Below are positions 1 through 11,113 of a stretch of 64,000 bases of DNA, piece after piece. The DNA comes from Nocardiopsis sp. N85 (GTDB taxonomy: Bacteria; Actinomycetota; Actinomycetes; Streptosporangiales; Streptosporangiaceae). Each line of letters opens with the position of its first letter. The first letter of the stretch is position 1. The stretch covers positions 102,422 to 166,421 of the forward strand of contig NZ_JARBUT010000008.1 in NCBI RefSeq assembly GCF_028882275.1, in the 5' to 3' direction. Below the pieces are notes generated by a model, which searched no databases, had not been told where the DNA came from, and saw only the letters and a list, made by a program, of their open reading frames with translations. The translations under genes were made by a program, and so were the position numbers.

Positions 1-1482
1 CCAGCTCTCACGCGCGGACAGGTCCGTGAACCCGGACACGCTCTCGGCGGTGGGCCCGGTCATGGTGCGCTGGTACATCCACAGGATGTAGAGCGCGGCG
101 AGCACCACACCGATGACGGCGATCACGGCGGGCACGGGGTTGAACGCGTACACGCCGACGAACACCAGGAACTCGCTGATGAACGGTGCCAGCCCGGGTA
201 GGGCCAGCCCGGCCAGGCCGGTGACCAGGAAGACCCCGGCGAGTTTGGGCGCCACGTTCCGCACCCCGCTGAAGTCCTCGATGCGCGAGGAGCCGCGGCG
301 GGCGATGAGCAGGCCCACCACCAGGAACAGGGCGCCGGTGGCGAACCCGTGGTTGACCATGTACAGCGCGGCCCCGGTCTGGGACTGCGGGGTCAGCGCG
401 AAGATCCCCAGGGTGATGAACCCGAAGTGGGAGATCGACGTGTAGGCGACCAGGCGCATCATGTCGCTCTGCCCGATGGCGAGGACCGCCCCGTAGACGA
501 TGCTCACCAGGCTGAGGGCGACCACCGGCCACACGAACACCTCGACGGCGTCGGGGAACAGCTCCATGCAGTAGCGCAGCATGCCGTAGGTGCCGACCTT
601 GTCGAGCACGCCCACCAGCAGGACGGCGGTCCCGGGGCGGGAGGCCCCGGCGGCCTGCGGCAGCCAGGTGTGCACGGGCCACATCGGCGCCTTGATCGCG
701 AAGGCGATGAAGAAGCCGAGGAACAGCCACCGGGCGGTGGACGGGTCGAGGGCGGCCAGCGCCCCGTTCTCCCCCACCAGGTCGGCCCACAGGAAGGTGC
801 CGCCGTGGACGAACACCCCGATGACGGCGACCAGCATGATCAGTCCGCCGGCCAGGCTGTACAGCAGGAACTTGACGGCGGCCCTCGCCCGGTCGTCGCC
901 GCGTCCGTAGCGCCCGATCATGAAGTAGACCGGGATGAGCATGGCCTCGAAGAACACGTAGAAGAGGAAGACGTCGGTGGCCGCGAAGACCCCGATCATC
1001 ATGGCCTCCAGGGCCAGGATGAGCGCGAAGTAGCCGCGCCCGCCGTCCTCCCGGTCGTCGTGTTCCCTCCAGGCCGCCAGGACGACCAGCGGCACCAGGA
1101 TCGCCGACATGAGGATCAGGGTGAGGGCGATGCCGTCCACCCCGACCGCGTAGTGGACCCCGAACCGGGGGATCCACGGGTACTCCTCGACGAACTGGAG
1201 GGATCCCGCGTTCGACAGGTCGAACCGCAGGGTCATGCCGACGAGCACGAGCAGGGTGGCCAGGGAGAAGCCGAGCGTGATCCGCTTGACGTTCTCCGCG
1301 GAGGCCGCGCCGCCGGCCACGGCGGGGGCGCGGACCGCCGTGGCGGTGCCGCCACCCCCTTCGGCCGTGGCGGCGACGGAGGCGGCCCGCTCGCCGGCGG
1401 GGGTCTTGACGCGCGGTAGCGCCCAGATGAGCACTGCGCCGATCGCGGGCAACGCGATCGCGATGGTGAGCCAGGGGATCAT
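1..1482 (-). CDS. nuoM: NADH-quinone oxidoreductase subunit M (partial, 3' end outside window)
   Basis: Membrane antiporter-like subunit of complex I, contributing to proton pumping. About 494 codons are visible from an ATG at 1482 (MIPWLTIAIALPAIGAVLIW); the C-terminus runs off the left edge. Many hydrophobic helices are present. The segment FYVFFEAMLIPVYFMIGRYG carries the conserved Glu of the NuoM family, and later helices contain the HTWLPQA and VNHGFATGALF motifs of the Mrp/NuoL-M-N superfamily. It starts 3 nt after the nuoL stop, so it is translated from the same transcript. An extra Ala/Gly-rich stretch follows the first helix (about residues 28-58), typical of actinobacterial homologues. 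NuoN would be expected beyond the edge. Confidence 0.95.
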   Translation of the reverse strand, partial: MIPWLTIAIALPAIGAVLIWALPRVKTPAGERAASVAATAEGGGGTATAVRAPAVAGGAASAENVKRITLGFSLATLLVLVGMTLRFDLSNAGSLQFVEEYPWIPRFGVHYAVGVDGIALTLILMSAILVPLVVLAAWREHDDREDGGRGYFALILALEAMMIGVFAATDVFLFYVFFEAMLIPVYFMIGRYGRGDDRARAAVKFLLYSLAGGLIMLVAVIGVFVHGGTFLWADLVGENGALAALDPSTARWLFLGFFIAFAIKAPMWPVHTWLPQAAGASRPGTAVLLVGVLDKVGTYGMLRYCMELFPDAVEVFVWPVVALSLVSIVYGAVLAIGQSDMMRLVAYTSISHFGFITLGIFALTPQSQTGAALYMVNHGFATGALFLVVGLLIARRGSSRIEDFSGVRNVAPKLAGVFLVTGLAGLALPGLAPFISEFLVFVGVYAFNPVPAVIAVIGVVLAALYILWMYQRTMTGPTAESVSGFTDLSARESW

Positions 1483-1485
1483 TGT

Positions 1486-3435
1486 CTACAACCTCACAAC
1501 CAGCGTCGCGGCGACGATGACGGCGCCGAAGAGCATGGTGAGCGCGTACGACCGGGCGAACCCGGTCTGTGCCCGCCCGAGCCCGCGCGAGGAGTCGCGC
1601 ACGCTCGTGCCGAGCCCGTTGACGAACCCGTCGATGACCTTGTCCTCGATGACGACGAGCGCCTTGGTGAGGACCTGTCCGGGCCGCATGAACAGCCCCT
1701 CGTTGATCTCGTTGCCGTACAGTTCGCGGCTCGCCGCGACGGTGACGACGTTCCCCTTGGGGGCGGTGCGCTCGACCGGGCGGCGCAGGTACATCGCCCA
1801 GGCGACGACCACGCCGACCACCAGCACGCCCAGGGCCGCCAGACCATAGGGCGCGGTGAAGGCGTGCGCCAGGTCGAAGTGGTGGGGGGCGGCGCCGATG
1901 GTGGGCGCCAGGAAGTTCGCGAACCGGTCGCCGAACACCAGGAAGGCGCCGAGCGCGACGGAACCGACGGCCAGCACCACCATGGGAGCGGTCATGCTCA
2001 CCGGCGACTCGTGCGGGTGTACGCCCTCGTCCCACCGCTTCTTCCCGAGGAAGGTCAGGAAGAACATGCGGGACATGTAGAAGGCGGTGAGCCCGGCACC
2101 GAGGATGACCGCCGACCCCAGGATCATGCCCTGGGTGCCGCCGATGCCGAAGGCCTCGGTGATGATGCTCTCCTTGGTCCACCAGCCGGACAGCAGCGGA
2201 ACGCCGATGATGGCGAGGTAGCCGAGCCCGAACGTGGCGAACGTGATCGGCATGACCCTGGCCAGGCCGCCGTAACGGCGCATGTCCACGTCGTCGTTCA
2301 TGGCGTGCATGACCGAACCGGCGCCCAGGAACAGCCCGGCCTTGAAGAAGCCGTGCGTGACGAGGTGGGCGATGGCGGCGACGTAGCCGACGGGTCCGAG
2401 CCCGGCGGCCAGCACCATCATGCCGATCTGGCTCATGGTCGAACCGGCCAGGGACTTCTTGATGTCGTCCTTGGCGGAGGCGATGATCCCGCCGGTGATC
2501 ATCGTGGCGGCCCCGACGACCGCGACGGTGGTCTGCGCGACGGGCGCGCCCTCGAAGATCGGTCCGGCGCGGACGATGAGGTAGACGCCCGCGGTGACCA
2601 TGGTCGCCGCGTGGATGAGCGCCGACACGGGGGTCGGGCCCTCCATGGCGTCCAGGAGCCAGGCCTGGAGGGGCAGCTGCGCGGACTTGCCACAGGCACC
2701 GAGCAGCAGGCACAGGCCGATGGCGACCAGCACCCCGTTCCCGGCGCCGGGGACGGCGGCGAAGACCTCGCTGAAGCTCACCGCTCCCAGGGCGGTGAAC
2801 ATGATCATGATCGCCACGAGCAGGCCCATGTCGCCCACCCGGTTGATGATGAACGCCTTCTTGGCCGCGGTGGCCGCCGACGGCTTGTGCTGCCAGAACC
2901 CGATGAGGAGGTAGGACGCCAGGCCCACGCCCTCCCAGCCCAGGAACAACAGGGCGAAGTTGTCGGCCAGGACCAGCACCAGCATGGCCGCGACGAACAG
3001 GTTGAGGTAGGCGAAGAAGAGCCGCCGACCCGGGTCGTGGGCCATGTAGCCGATCGAGTAGACGTGGATCAGCGATCCGACGAAGGTGATCAGCAGGACG
3101 AAGGTGATCGACAGGGGGTCGATCAGCAGGTCCGCCCCGACGTTGAACGCGCCGACCGAGAACCACTCGTAGACGGGGACCGAAACGCTGCGCGCGCCCT
3201 CTGCCCGGCCCAGGAGGTCGAACAGGATGAGGATCGCCCAGACGAAGGAGCCCACCGGCAGCGCCGTGGCGAGCAGGTGCCCCCAGGAGTCGGTCCGTTT
3301 GCCGCCCAGCAGCAGGATCGCCGCACCGACCAGCGGCAGGGCGATGAGCAACCAGGCGTTCGACAGCACCGCGCCGTCCGCGGCGACCGCCGTCACGGTC
3401 TCGGCGGCGAGGTGAGTGTGATGTTGCACTGCCAC
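1486..3435 (-). CDS. nuoL: NADH-quinone oxidoreductase subunit L
   Basis: Largest proton-pumping membrane subunit of complex I, at the distal end of the membrane arm, with a long lateral C-terminal helix. 649 residues, normal for the family. It has about 16 hydrophobic segments. Family motifs include [19 protein letters not shown] (quinone/antiporter region), [20 protein letters not shown] and [20 protein letters not shown]. It sits between nuoK (8-nt gap upstream) and nuoM (3-nt gap downstream). The N-terminal 25 residues ([14 protein letters not shown]) are an Ala/Val-rich extension before the first helix, so a somewhat later start is possible, but no better in-frame start with a ribosome-binding site was found. 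Confidence 0.97.
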   Translation of the reverse strand: MAVQHHTHLAAETVTAVAADGAVLSNAWLLIALPLVGAAILLLGGKRTDSWGHLLATALPVGSFVWAILILFDLLGRAEGARSVSVPVYEWFSVGAFNVGADLLIDPLSITFVLLITFVGSLIHVYSIGYMAHDPGRRLFFAYLNLFVAAMLVLVLADNFALLFLGWEGVGLASYLLIGFWQHKPSAATAAKKAFIINRVGDMGLLVAIMIMFTALGAVSFSEVFAAVPGAGNGVLVAIGLCLLLGACGKSAQLPLQAWLLDAMEGPTPVSALIHAATMVTAGVYLIVRAGPIFEGAPVAQTTVAVVGAATMITGGIIASAKDDIKKSLAGSTMSQIGMMVLAAGLGPVGYVAAIAHLVTHGFFKAGLFLGAGSVMHAMNDDVDMRRYGGLARVMPITFATFGLGYLAIIGVPLLSGWWTKESIITEAFGIGGTQGMILGSAVILGAGLTAFYMSRMFFLTFLGKKRWDEGVHPHESPVSMTAPMVVLAVGSVALGAFLVFGDRFANFLAPTIGAAPHHFDLAHAFTAPYGLAALGVLVVGVVVAWAMYLRRPVERTAPKGNVVTVAASRELYGNEINEGLFMRPGQVLTKALVVIEDKVIDGFVNGLGTSVRDSSRGLGRAQTGFARSYALTMLFGAVIVAATLVVRL

Positions 3436-3443
3436 GTCGCCTT

Positions 3444-3743
3444 CTAGTGCTTGAGCAGGTTGGCGTCATCGAGCGACGCCGACCTGCGGGTTCGGAAGAT
3501 CTGCATGATGATCGCGAGGCCCACGACCACCTCGGCGGCGGCGACGACCATCACGAAGAACGCGATGACCTGCCCCTCGATGTCCCCGTGCATGCGGGCG
3601 AACGCGACGAACGCCAGATTGCAGGCGTTGAGCATGAGCTCGACGCACATGAAGACGATGATCGCGTTGCGTCGGATGAGCACGCCGATCGCGCCGATGG
3701 TGAACAGCAGTGCCGCGAGGACGATGTAGTTCATCGGGTCCAC
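3444..3743 (-). CDS. nuoK: NADH-quinone oxidoreductase subunit K
   Basis: Small three-helix membrane subunit of complex I, homologous to MrpC, forming part of the proton path. 99 residues, the usual size. The conserved acidic residues appear in [15 protein letters not shown] (helix 2) and in [11 protein letters not shown] (helix 3). The start at 3743 (MDPMNYIV) overlaps the end of nuoJ by 13 nt; a second Met three codons later is the usual family start and may be the real one. The C-terminal tail [12 protein letters not shown] is short and polar. Confidence 0.96.
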   Translation of the reverse strand: MDPMNYIVLAALLFTIGAIGVLIRRNAIIVFMCVELMLNACNLAFVAFARMHGDIEGQVIAFFVMVVAAAEVVVGLAIIMQIFRTRRSASLDDANLLKH

Positions 3744-4687
3744 GAGGACTCCACCTCCTGACCGTCGCCGTTCTCCTGCTCGACCGTCGCGGTCTCGTCG
3801 GCCTCGTGCGGGTGGTCCCCGATCCCGGTCGGGGGCTCGCCCTCCTTGGAGTGGGCCGAGTCCGACGCCCCGCCGGGGAGCGGCGGGCGACCGGCCCGGA
3901 TGTCGGCGGGCACCCCCGACTGGTATTCGGGGTCGCGGGCGGTGAGCACCGGGTTGAGGGAGAGCCGGGAGACCGTCCCGTCCGGCAGCAGCGCCGGCAT
4001 GTCGATCGCGTTGTGCCGGGCGTAGGTGCCGGGTCCGGGCAGCGGGGTGGGGTGATCGCCGCGGATGCGGTCCTCGGAGATCTCCCGCTGGGTACGCCGC
4101 TTCTTGGTGCGGGCGGTGTGCGCCAGGACCATGGCGCCCAGGACCGCGGTGACCAGCAGCGCGGCGGTCGCCTCGAAGGCGACGACGTAGCGCAGCAGGA
4201 GTTCGCCGGCGATCCAGGGGATGCTGCCGCCCGCGGCGGCGACCCCGGCGGCCAGGCCGACCGGGTCGCCCACCGAGATGCGGGTGATCCCCGTGGCCAG
4301 GGCGCCGATGAAGGCGAGCGCGACGAGCGCGGTGAGGATCCGCTGTCCGCTGAGCGTCTCCACCAACGAGTCGGCGGAGCTGACGCCGACGAGCATCAGC
4401 ACGAACAGGAACAGCATGAGGACCGCGCCGGTGTAGACGACGATCTGCACGACCATGAGGAAGGGCGCGGCGTTGATCCCGTAGAAGATCGCCAGGCCCA
4501 CCATGGTCAGCGCCATGGACATGGCCGAGTGGACGGCCTTGCGGGAGAACACGACGCCCAGGGCGCCGAGGACGACCACGGTTCCCAGGATCCAGAACGC
4601 GGAGGCCTCGCCGCCGCCGATGGGGGCGGCGAGGTGGAGCCCGTGCGGCTGGGTGTACGGCGAGGCGAGGGCGAGGGAGGAGGTCAT
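3731..4687 (-). CDS. nuoJ: NADH-quinone oxidoreductase subunit J
   Basis: Membrane subunit of complex I (MrpA C-terminal-like), next to NuoK and NuoA in the complex. 318 residues from an ATG at 4687 that overlaps the nuoI stop by 4 nt. About five helices fill residues 25-190 ([20 protein letters not shown], then [13 protein letters not shown]). The remaining ~120 residues are a hydrophilic Pro/Glu-rich tail with no recognised domain. E. coli NuoJ is about 184 residues; long cytoplasmic tails like this are seen in actinobacterial NuoJ. A longer open frame extends upstream to 4933, but that part is antisense to nuoI and is not used. Confidence 0.95.
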   Translation of the reverse strand: MTSSLALASPYTQPHGLHLAAPIGGGEASAFWILGTVVVLGALGVVFSRKAVHSAMSMALTMVGLAIFYGINAAPFLMVVQIVVYTGAVLMLFLFVLMLVGVSSADSLVETLSGQRILTALVALAFIGALATGITRISVGDPVGLAAGVAAAGGSIPWIAGELLLRYVVAFEATAALLVTAVLGAMVLAHTARTKKRRTQREISEDRIRGDHPTPLPGPGTYARHNAIDMPALLPDGTVSRLSLNPVLTARDPEYQSGVPADIRAGRPPLPGGASDSAHSKEGEPPTGIGDHPHEADETATVEQENGDGQEVESSWTR

Positions 4688-5235
4688 CGGACCGCCTCCG
4701 TGTCCTCGTGGTGGCCGTCCTGGGAGCCGTGCTGCCCGCGACCGGTGGCGTAGTAGTCGAGGTCGCTGTCGCCCAGGCGCATGGGGTGCGGCGGCGCCTC
4801 CATGCCCTCCTTGAGGGGGGCGAGCAGCTGCTCCTTGGTCCAGATCAGGCTCTGCCTGTTGTCGTCGGCGAGTTCGTACTCGTTGGTCATGGTGAGGGCG
4901 CGTGTCGGGCACGCCTCCACGCACAGTCCGCACAGGATGCAGCGCAGGTAGTTGATCTGGTAGATCCGCCCGTAGCGTTCGCCGGGCGAGTAGCGGTCGT
5001 CGTCGGTGTTGTCACCGGCTTCGACGTAGATGGCGTCGGCGGGACAGGCCCAGGCGCACAGTTCGCACCCGATGCACTTCTCCAGCCCGTCGGCCCACCT
5101 GTTCAGCTGGTGTCGTCCGTGGAAGCGCGGCGCCGTGGGGCGCTTGACCTCCGGGTATTCGACGGTCGGCACCTTCTTGAACATGGTGTGGAAGGTGACG
5201 CCGAAACCCTTGACGGGATTGAGCCAATCAAGCAC
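4684..5235 (-). CDS. nuoI: NADH-quinone oxidoreductase subunit I (two [4Fe-4S] clusters)
   Basis: Electron-transfer subunit carrying clusters N6a and N6b between NuoG and NuoB. 183 residues from a GTG at 5235 ([21 protein letters not shown]). The start was chosen over upstream codons of the open frame because the family begins this way and the upstream part is Arg/Pro shadow. Two ferredoxin motifs are intact: [12 protein letters not shown] and [12 protein letters not shown]. The start overlaps the nuoH stop by 8 nt and the stop overlaps nuoJ by 4 nt, indicating coupled translation. The C-terminal tail is His/Asp-rich and not conserved. Confidence 0.96.
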   Translation of the reverse strand: MLDWLNPVKGFGVTFHTMFKKVPTVEYPEVKRPTAPRFHGRHQLNRWADGLEKCIGCELCAWACPADAIYVEAGDNTDDDRYSPGERYGRIYQINYLRCILCGLCVEACPTRALTMTNEYELADDNRQSLIWTKEQLLAPLKEGMEAPPHPMRLGDSDLDYYATGRGQHGSQDGHHEDTEAVR

Positions 5236-6595
5236 CGGTGACCTCCCCCTTCTGCTTGGCGCGTTGGGTCGCGGCGGCCGTGGCCGTCCGCGGCGGTTCG
5301 GCGAGCACACTGCTGCCGTAGTGCGGTGCGGTGCTCGGTGGCACCGGGAACCCGCCGAAGGCGGCGTCCTCCCGGGCCCGGCGTGCGTTCTCGGCGCGCT
5401 GTTCGGCCTCTTCGGCGCGCTCGCGGCGCACGTACCGGAGCCAGGCGTAGAACGCGGCGAGGGTGGCGATGGTGAAGGCGGCGACGACAGCGCCGATGAC
5501 GATCGGGGAGGCGCCGTCCAGGATGAGCATCCGTACGACGGCGACGGCGGTGATCCACACCAGCTGGATCGGGATGAGGACCTTCCAGCCGAGCGCCATG
5601 AGCTGGTCGTAGCGGACCCGGGGCAGGCTGCCGCGCGCCCAGATGAACAGGAACATGACGCCGATGAACTTGAGCAGCCACCACAGGGCGGGCCACCAGC
5701 CCTCGTTGGCTCCGGGGAAGGCGGTGCCGATCCCGAACGGGGCGTACCAGCCGCCGAGGAAGAGCGTGACGGACACGGCGGCGACCGTGCACATGTTCAC
5801 GTACTCGGCGAGGAAGAACATCGTGAACTTCATGGACCCGTACTCGGTCATGAAGCCGCCGACGATCTCGCCCTCGCCCTCGGCGAGGTCGAACGGGAGC
5901 CGGTTGGTCTCGCCGACCATCGTCACCAGGTAGATGAGGAACGACGGCAGGAGCAGCACGGCGAACCACATTCCGCGCTGGGCCTCGACGATCCCGGAGG
6001 TGGTGAGCGTGCCCGCCATGATGAAGACCGCGACGAACGACAGGCCCATGGCGATCTCGTAGCTGATCACCTGGGCGGACGCGCGCAGGCCTCCGAGCAG
6101 GGCGTAGGGCGACTGGGACGCCCATCCGCCGAGCACGAACCCGTACACCCCGAGCGCGGCGGTGGCCAGGACCACCAGGGCCGCGATGGGCAGGTCGGTG
6201 AGCTGGAGCGGGGTGACGACCCCGAACATGGTCACCTCGGGCCCGATCGGGATGACCGAGAACGCGATGAACGCGGGGACCGCGGCGATGATCGGCGCGG
6301 CGATGTAGACGAGCCGGTCGACACCGCGCGGGATCAGGTCCTCCTTGAGGGAGAGCTTGATGCCGTCGAACAGGGACTGGAGCAGACCCCAGGGGCCCAT
6401 CCGGTTGGGTCCGTGCCGTTGCTGCATCCGGCCCATGACCTTGCGGTCGGCCATGATCATCATGAGGACGCAGACCATCAGGAAGACGAAGATGGCCAGC
6501 GCCTTGATGGTGGTGATCCACCACGGGTCGTTGCCGAAGGCGCTGAGCGTCTCCTCCGACGCCAGGTGCGCCACGCTGGTGGCGACGGGGGTCAC
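5228..6595 (-). CDS. nuoH: NADH-quinone oxidoreductase subunit H
   Basis: Membrane subunit that, with NuoB and NuoD, forms the menaquinone-binding cavity of complex I. 455 residues from a GTG at 6595 overlapping the nuoG stop (GTGA). Eight hydrophobic helices are visible. Signature segments are [21 protein letters not shown] (first cytoplasmic loop) and [20 protein letters not shown] (acidic quinone-site loop). The C-terminal ~60 residues after the last helix are polar and Ala/Glu/Arg-rich, longer than in E. coli (325 residues) and usual for actinobacteria. A longer upstream open frame to 6985 is shadow of nuoG. Confidence 0.96.
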   Translation of the reverse strand: MTPVATSVAHLASEETLSAFGNDPWWITTIKALAIFVFLMVCVLMMIMADRKVMGRMQQRHGPNRMGPWGLLQSLFDGIKLSLKEDLIPRGVDRLVYIAAPIIAAVPAFIAFSVIPIGPEVTMFGVVTPLQLTDLPIAALVVLATAALGVYGFVLGGWASQSPYALLGGLRASAQVISYEIAMGLSFVAVFIMAGTLTTSGIVEAQRGMWFAVLLLPSFLIYLVTMVGETNRLPFDLAEGEGEIVGGFMTEYGSMKFTMFFLAEYVNMCTVAAVSVTLFLGGWYAPFGIGTAFPGANEGWWPALWWLLKFIGVMFLFIWARGSLPRVRYDQLMALGWKVLIPIQLVWITAVAVVRMLILDGASPIVIGAVVAAFTIATLAAFYAWLRYVRRERAEEAEQRAENARRAREDAAFGGFPVPPSTAPHYGSSVLAEPPRTATAAATQRAKQKGEVTGA

Positions 6596-9051
6596 TGTTG
6601 CCTCCCGGCGGTGGTCGGCGCCGACAGCAGGACGGTCTCGCCCGAGCCGCTGCCCAGGTCGCGGCGGATGTCGCAACCCCGGGCGTTGGCCGGGAGCCAG
6701 ACGACCCGGTCGGCGATGTCGGTGACGACCACGGGGACGGTGACCGAGCCCCGGGTGCCGGTGACGCGGAGCGAACCGCCGTCGGGCACCCCGATCTCGT
6801 GGGCCGTGGCCTTGGACAGGTAGGCGCGGGCGGGACGGGCCGTCCCGGCCAGGAACGGCTCGCCGTCCTCCATCCGGCCGGTGCCCAGGAGCTGGCGCCA
6901 GGTGGACAGCAGGGCCTCGCCGGAGCGCGGCCGTGGGACCTCGACGGGACGGACGGCCGGACCGGCGGCCCGCTCCCCCGCCCACAGGCCGAGTTCCAGC
7001 AGCTCGCGGTAGGCGGTGGCGGAGTCGGGCAGGCCCAGGTGGACGTCCATCCCGTCGGCGATGGCGGCCAGGACCCGCAGGTCGGACAGCGCGCCGGGGA
7101 CCTTGAGCGCGTCACCGAAGGGCCGGTGGCGGCCCTCCCAGTTGACGAAGGTGCCGGACTTCTCGGCGACGGCGGCGACGGGGAAGACCACGTCGGCGCG
7201 GTCGGTGATCTCACCGGCGCGCAGTTCGAGGCTGACGATGAACGGCACCCGGGCCAGGGCCGCGCGGGCGGCCTCGGGGTCGGGCAGGTCGTCGAGCTCG
7301 ACGCCCGCGATGACCAGTGCGTCGAGTTCGCCGCGGGCGGCGGCCTCGATGATGGCCCGGGTGTCGCGACCGGGGGTCTCCGGCAGGGAGCCGACGTTCC
7401 AGGCGCGGGCGACCTCGGCGCGGGCCGAGGCGTCGGTGACGGGTCGGCCGCCGGGCAGCAGCCCGGGCAGCGCGCCGGCGTCGATGGCGCCGCGTTCGCC
7501 GGCCCGACGCGGGATCCACGCCAGGCGGGCGCCGGTGCGGTCGGCCAGCGCGGCGGCGGCGGTCAGCGCGCCGGGGACGGCGGCGAGCCGTTCGCCGACG
7601 ACGATGATCGCGCCCTCCGCGCCCAGGGCCTCGACGGCCTCGGGCGCGGTGTCCTCCAGAGCGTTGAGGACGCGCGCCTCGTCACCGGGGAGGGCACCGA
7701 TGAGGGTGCCGCCGGCCTTGGTGAGGCCGAGACTGGCGTGGGTGGCCACCGAGTAGAGCCGCAGGCCCCGCTTGCGGTGGCCCTTGCGCAGGCGCAGGAA
7801 CGTGGAGGGCGACTCGTCCTCGGGTTCGAACCCGGCCAGGAGAACGGCGGGTGCCTTCTCCAGCGCGGTGAAGTCCACGTCGACGGGGGTGCCGGCGACG
7901 CGGGCGGCGAGGAAGTCGGCCTCCTCCCCGGAGTGGACCCGGGCCCGCATGTCCACGTCGTTGGTGCCCAGGGCGACCCGCGCGAACTTGGCGTAGGCGT
8001 AGGCGTCCTCGTAGGTGAGACGCCCGCCGACCAGGACGCCGACCCGGCCCCTGGCGGCGGCCAACCGCTCCCCGGCGACGGAGACGGCCTCGGGCCAGGA
8101 GGCGAACTCCAGGGCCCGGGACTCGTCGTCGCGGATGAGCGGGCGGGCGAGCCGGTCGCTCCGGGTGGCGTAGGTGAACGCCCACCGGCCCTTGTCGCAG
8201 TTCCACTCCTCGTTGACCTGCGGGTCGTCGCCGGCCAGGCGGCGGGTGACCTTGCCGCGCCGGTGGTCGGTGCGCTGGGCGCAGCCGCCGGCGCAGTGTT
8301 CGCAGACGCTGGGGGTGGAGACCAGGTCGAAGGGGCGCGCCCGGAACCGGTAGGCCGACCCGGTGAGGGCGCCCACCGGGCAGATCTGCACGGTGTTGCC
8401 GGAGAAGTAGGAGTTGAACGGCTCACCGTCGGCGATGCCGACCTGCTCCTTGGCACCGCGCTCCATCAGTTCGATGAGCGGGTCCCCGGCGATCTGCGCG
8501 GCGAACCGGGTGCAGCGGGCGCACTGGATGCAGCGCTCCCGGTCGAGCAGCACCTGGCTGGACAGCGGGATCGGCTTGGGGAAGGTCCGCTTGACGTCCA
8601 CGAACCGGCTCTCGCCCCGGCCCGTGGACATGGCCTGGTTCTGGAGGGGGCACTCGCCGCCCTTGTCGCAGACCGGGCAGTCCAGCGGGTGGTTGATGAG
8701 CAGGAACTCCATGATGCCGCGCTGGGCCTTCTCCGCCACCGGGGAGGTGAGGTGGGTGTTGACCACCATCCCCTCCATCACGGTGATGGTGCAGGAGGCC
8801 TGCGGTTTGGGCATGCCCCGCCCGTTGCCCATGTCGGGGATCTCCACCAGGCACTGGCGGCAGGCCCCGACCGGGTCGAGGAGCGGGTGGTCGCAGAAGC
8901 GCGGGATCTGGATGCCGAGGAGTTCGGCGGCGCGGATGAGCAGGGTGCCCTTGGGCACCTGGATCCGGAAACCGTCGATGGTGACGGTGATCAGGTCCTC
9001 TGGGGGCGGTGCGGGGGCCGCTCCGCCCGGGCTGTTGGAGGTGACGGTCAC
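6592..9051 (-). CDS. nuoG: NADH-quinone oxidoreductase subunit G (Fe-S, molybdopterin-fold)
   Basis: Large peripheral-arm subunit carrying several Fe-S clusters on the electron path from NADH. 819 residues from a GTG at 9051 that overlaps the nuoF stop (GTGA). In order: N-terminal [2Fe-2S] ferredoxin domain with a CRQC pair; [14 protein letters not shown]; the [10 protein letters not shown] and CPVGAL cluster region; then the extra motif CEHCAGGC plus a downstream Cys (cluster N7 type), followed by the molybdopterin-oxidoreductase-like domain without cofactor. N7 ligands are present in some bacterial NuoG and absent from others. Translationally coupled to nuoF and nuoH. Confidence 0.96.
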   Translation of the reverse strand: MTVTSNSPGGAAPAPPPEDLITVTIDGFRIQVPKGTLLIRAAELLGIQIPRFCDHPLLDPVGACRQCLVEIPDMGNGRGMPKPQASCTITVMEGMVVNTHLTSPVAEKAQRGIMEFLLINHPLDCPVCDKGGECPLQNQAMSTGRGESRFVDVKRTFPKPIPLSSQVLLDRERCIQCARCTRFAAQIAGDPLIELMERGAKEQVGIADGEPFNSYFSGNTVQICPVGALTGSAYRFRARPFDLVSTPSVCEHCAGGCAQRTDHRRGKVTRRLAGDDPQVNEEWNCDKGRWAFTYATRSDRLARPLIRDDESRALEFASWPEAVSVAGERLAAARGRVGVLVGGRLTYEDAYAYAKFARVALGTNDVDMRARVHSGEEADFLAARVAGTPVDVDFTALEKAPAVLLAGFEPEDESPSTFLRLRKGHRKRGLRLYSVATHASLGLTKAGGTLIGALPGDEARVLNALEDTAPEAVEALGAEGAIIVVGERLAAVPGALTAAAALADRTGARLAWIPRRAGERGAIDAGALPGLLPGGRPVTDASARAEVARAWNVGSLPETPGRDTRAIIEAAARGELDALVIAGVELDDLPDPEAARAALARVPFIVSLELRAGEITDRADVVFPVAAVAEKSGTFVNWEGRHRPFGDALKVPGALSDLRVLAAIADGMDVHLGLPDSATAYRELLELGLWAGERAAGPAVRPVEVPRPRSGEALLSTWRQLLGTGRMEDGEPFLAGTARPARAYLSKATAHEIGVPDGGSLRVTGTRGSVTVPVVVTDIADRVVWLPANARGCDIRRDLGSGSGETVLLSAPTTAGRQQ

Positions 9052-10367
9052 TGGTTCCCTCCCGTCGTGGTCGTGCGGTCCGCCCACAGGGTGGACCTGG
9101 CGTGGTCGAAGGGGCAGCCGCCCTTCTCCACGTGGTCGATGTACTCCTGGCGGAAGTGCTTGATCGACGACATGACGGGGCTGGTCGCACCGTCGCCGAG
9201 GGCGCAGAACGACCGGCCGAGCAGGTTGTCGCAGATGTCCAGGAGTTTGTCGAGGTCGGCCTCGGTGCCCTCGCCGCGCTCCAGGCGGTCCAGCACCTGG
9301 ACCATCCAGAAGTTGCCCTCGCGGCAGGGCGTGCACTTGCCGCAGGACTCGTGGGCGTAGAAGGCGATCCATCGGCCGACCGCGCGGACCACACAGGTGG
9401 TCTCGTCGAAGATCTGGAGGGCGCGGGTGCCGAGCATGGATCCGGCGGCGCCCACCGACTCGAAGTCGAGCGGGGTGTCCAGGTGCTCCTCGGTGAAGAT
9501 CGGTGTGGAGGAGCCGCCGGGCGTCCAGAACTTGAGGCGGTGTCCGGCGCGGATGCCGCCGGCCATGTCGAGGATCTCGCGCAGTGTGATGCCGAGCGGC
9601 GCCTCGTACTGGCCGGGTGTGGTCACGTGGCCGGACAGCGAGAAGAAGCCGAATCCGGCGGACTTCTCGGTGCCCATCGAGGTGAACCACTCGGCGCCGC
9701 CCAGGATGATGCCGGGGACGCTGGCGATGGACTCGACGTTGTTCACCACGGTCGGCGACGCGTACAGGCCGGCGACGGCGGGGAACGGCGGCTTGAGCCG
9801 GGGCTGGCCCCGGTAGCCCTCCAGGGAGTCCAGGAGGGCGGTCTCCTCACCGCAGATGTAGGCGCCCGCCCCGGCGTGGACGACGACGTCGAGGTCGAAG
9901 CCGGTGCCGAGGATGTCCTTGCCGAGCAGGCCGGCGGCGTAGGCGTCGGCGACGGCCTTGCGCAGGCGGCGGATGACGTGGACGACCTCACCGCGCACGT
10001 AGATGAACGCCTGGCTCGACTTGATCGCGTAGGAGGCGATCGCCACACCCTCGACGAGCGAGTGCGGGTTGGCGAGCATCAGCGGGATGTCCTTGCAGGT
10101 CCCGGGCTCGGACTCGTCGGCGTTGACGACGAGGTAGCGGGGCTTGGGGTTGTCGGCGGGCAGGAATCCCCACTTCATGCCGGTGGGGAAGCCGGCGCCG
10201 CCGCGCCCGCGCAGTCCGGACTGCTTCACCAGGTCGACGATGGCCTCGGGCTCCATGGCCAGGGCCTTGCTCAGGGCCCGGTAACCGCCGTCGGCGCGGT
10301 ACCCCTCCAGGGTGAAGGAGTCGGGACGGTCCCAGTTGTCGGACAGGACCGGGGTCAGGGTGGTCAC
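9048..10367 (-). CDS. nuoF: NADH-quinone oxidoreductase subunit F (NADH/FMN-binding)
   Basis: Entry point of electrons: binds NADH and FMN and carries cluster N3. 439 residues, ATG at 10367. The glycine-rich nucleotide/FMN segment [15 protein letters not shown] is followed by [12 protein letters not shown] and [13 protein letters not shown]. The [4Fe-4S] motif [10 protein letters not shown] is near the C-terminus, with the fourth Cys in SFCALGDG. The start overlaps the nuoE stop by 4 nt and the stop overlaps the nuoG start by 4 nt. All catalytic motifs are intact. Confidence 0.97.
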   Translation of the reverse strand: MTTLTPVLSDNWDRPDSFTLEGYRADGGYRALSKALAMEPEAIVDLVKQSGLRGRGGAGFPTGMKWGFLPADNPKPRYLVVNADESEPGTCKDIPLMLANPHSLVEGVAIASYAIKSSQAFIYVRGEVVHVIRRLRKAVADAYAAGLLGKDILGTGFDLDVVVHAGAGAYICGEETALLDSLEGYRGQPRLKPPFPAVAGLYASPTVVNNVESIASVPGIILGGAEWFTSMGTEKSAGFGFFSLSGHVTTPGQYEAPLGITLREILDMAGGIRAGHRLKFWTPGGSSTPIFTEEHLDTPLDFESVGAAGSMLGTRALQIFDETTCVVRAVGRWIAFYAHESCGKCTPCREGNFWMVQVLDRLERGEGTEADLDKLLDICDNLLGRSFCALGDGATSPVMSSIKHFRQEYIDHVEKGGCPFDHARSTLWADRTTTTGGNQ

Positions 10368-11113
10368 TTGGTCTCCTCCTCACCCTGGGCGGGACGGGAA
10401 AGGTTCGCCGGGTCGGGGGCGGTCCAGCCGCGTTCCCGGGCGATGGTCAGACCGGCGAGCGATGGGCCCGCGGCCTGTACGCCCTCTCCGGCGCGGCCGT
10501 CGTCGAACCCGGCGAGCACCCGGGACGCCTGCTTCCAGGTGCACAGGCTCGCGGGGCCCCGGGTCGGCGCGACGTCGTTTCCCAGCCGCAGGTCGTCGAC
10601 CAGGCTCTTGGCCGAGTCGGGGGTCTGGTTGTCGAAGAACTCCCAGTTGACCATCACGACGGGGGCGAAGTCGCAGGCCGCGTTGCACTCGACGTGCTCC
10701 AGCGTGACCTTGCCGTCCTCGGTGGTCCCGTTGTCGCCCACGCCCAGGTGCGCCTTGAGGGCGGCGAAGATCTCGTCCCCGCCCATCACGGCGCACAGGG
10801 TGTTGGTGCACACCCCCACCTGGTAGTCGCCGCCGGGGCGGCGACGGTACATGGTGTAGAAGGTGGCGACCGCGTTCACCTCGGCGAGGGTGATGCCCAG
10901 CTGTTCGGCGCAGAAGTGCATCCCGGCCCGGCTGACGTGACCCTCCTCCGACTGCACCAGGTGCAGCAGCGGAAGGAGTGCCGACCTCGGCTTGGGGTAG
11001 CGGCCGATGATCTCCTTGGCGTCCTGTTCCAGGCGCGCGATGACCTCGGCGGGGAACGCGTCGGTCCCCTCCGGCACCGTCGGCACCCCGTGGTCGTGCT
11101 CGTGTCCGCTCAC
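10364..11113 (-). CDS. nuoE: NADH-quinone oxidoreductase subunit E ([2Fe-2S])
   Basis: Thioredoxin-like subunit carrying cluster N1a beside NuoF. 249 residues from a GTG at 11113 (VSGHEHDHG) overlapping the nuoD stop. Cluster ligands are visible in [13 protein letters not shown] and [16 protein letters not shown]. The core ends near residue 165; about 80 further residues form an Ala/Gly/Arg-rich extension that E. coli NuoE (166 residues) lacks but other actinobacterial homologues have. The neighbouring genes nuoD and nuoF are both coupled by 4-nt overlaps. Confidence 0.95.
   Translation of the reverse strand: MSGHEHDHGVPTVPEGTDAFPAEVIARLEQDAKEIIGRYPKPRSALLPLLHLVQSEEGHVSRAGMHFCAEQLGITLAEVNAVATFYTMYRRRPGGDYQVGVCTNTLCAVMGGDEIFAALKAHLGVGDNGTTEDGKVTLEHVECNAACDFAPVVMVNWEFFDNQTPDSAKSLVDDLRLGNDVAPTRGPASLCTWKQASRVLAGFDDGRAGEGVQAAGPSLAGLTIARERGWTAPDPANLSRPAQGEEETK

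Noticed and set aside
349..1419. 356-codon plus-strand frame rich in Asp/Glu/His/Gly
   Set aside because: Antisense shadow of nuoM; no ribosome-binding site or domain.
8..3469. 1153-codon open frame on the minus strand covering nuoL/nuoM
   Set aside because: Arg/Gly/Pro-rich translation typical of an off-frame shadow in high-GC DNA; the real nuoM and nuoL frames overlap it fully.
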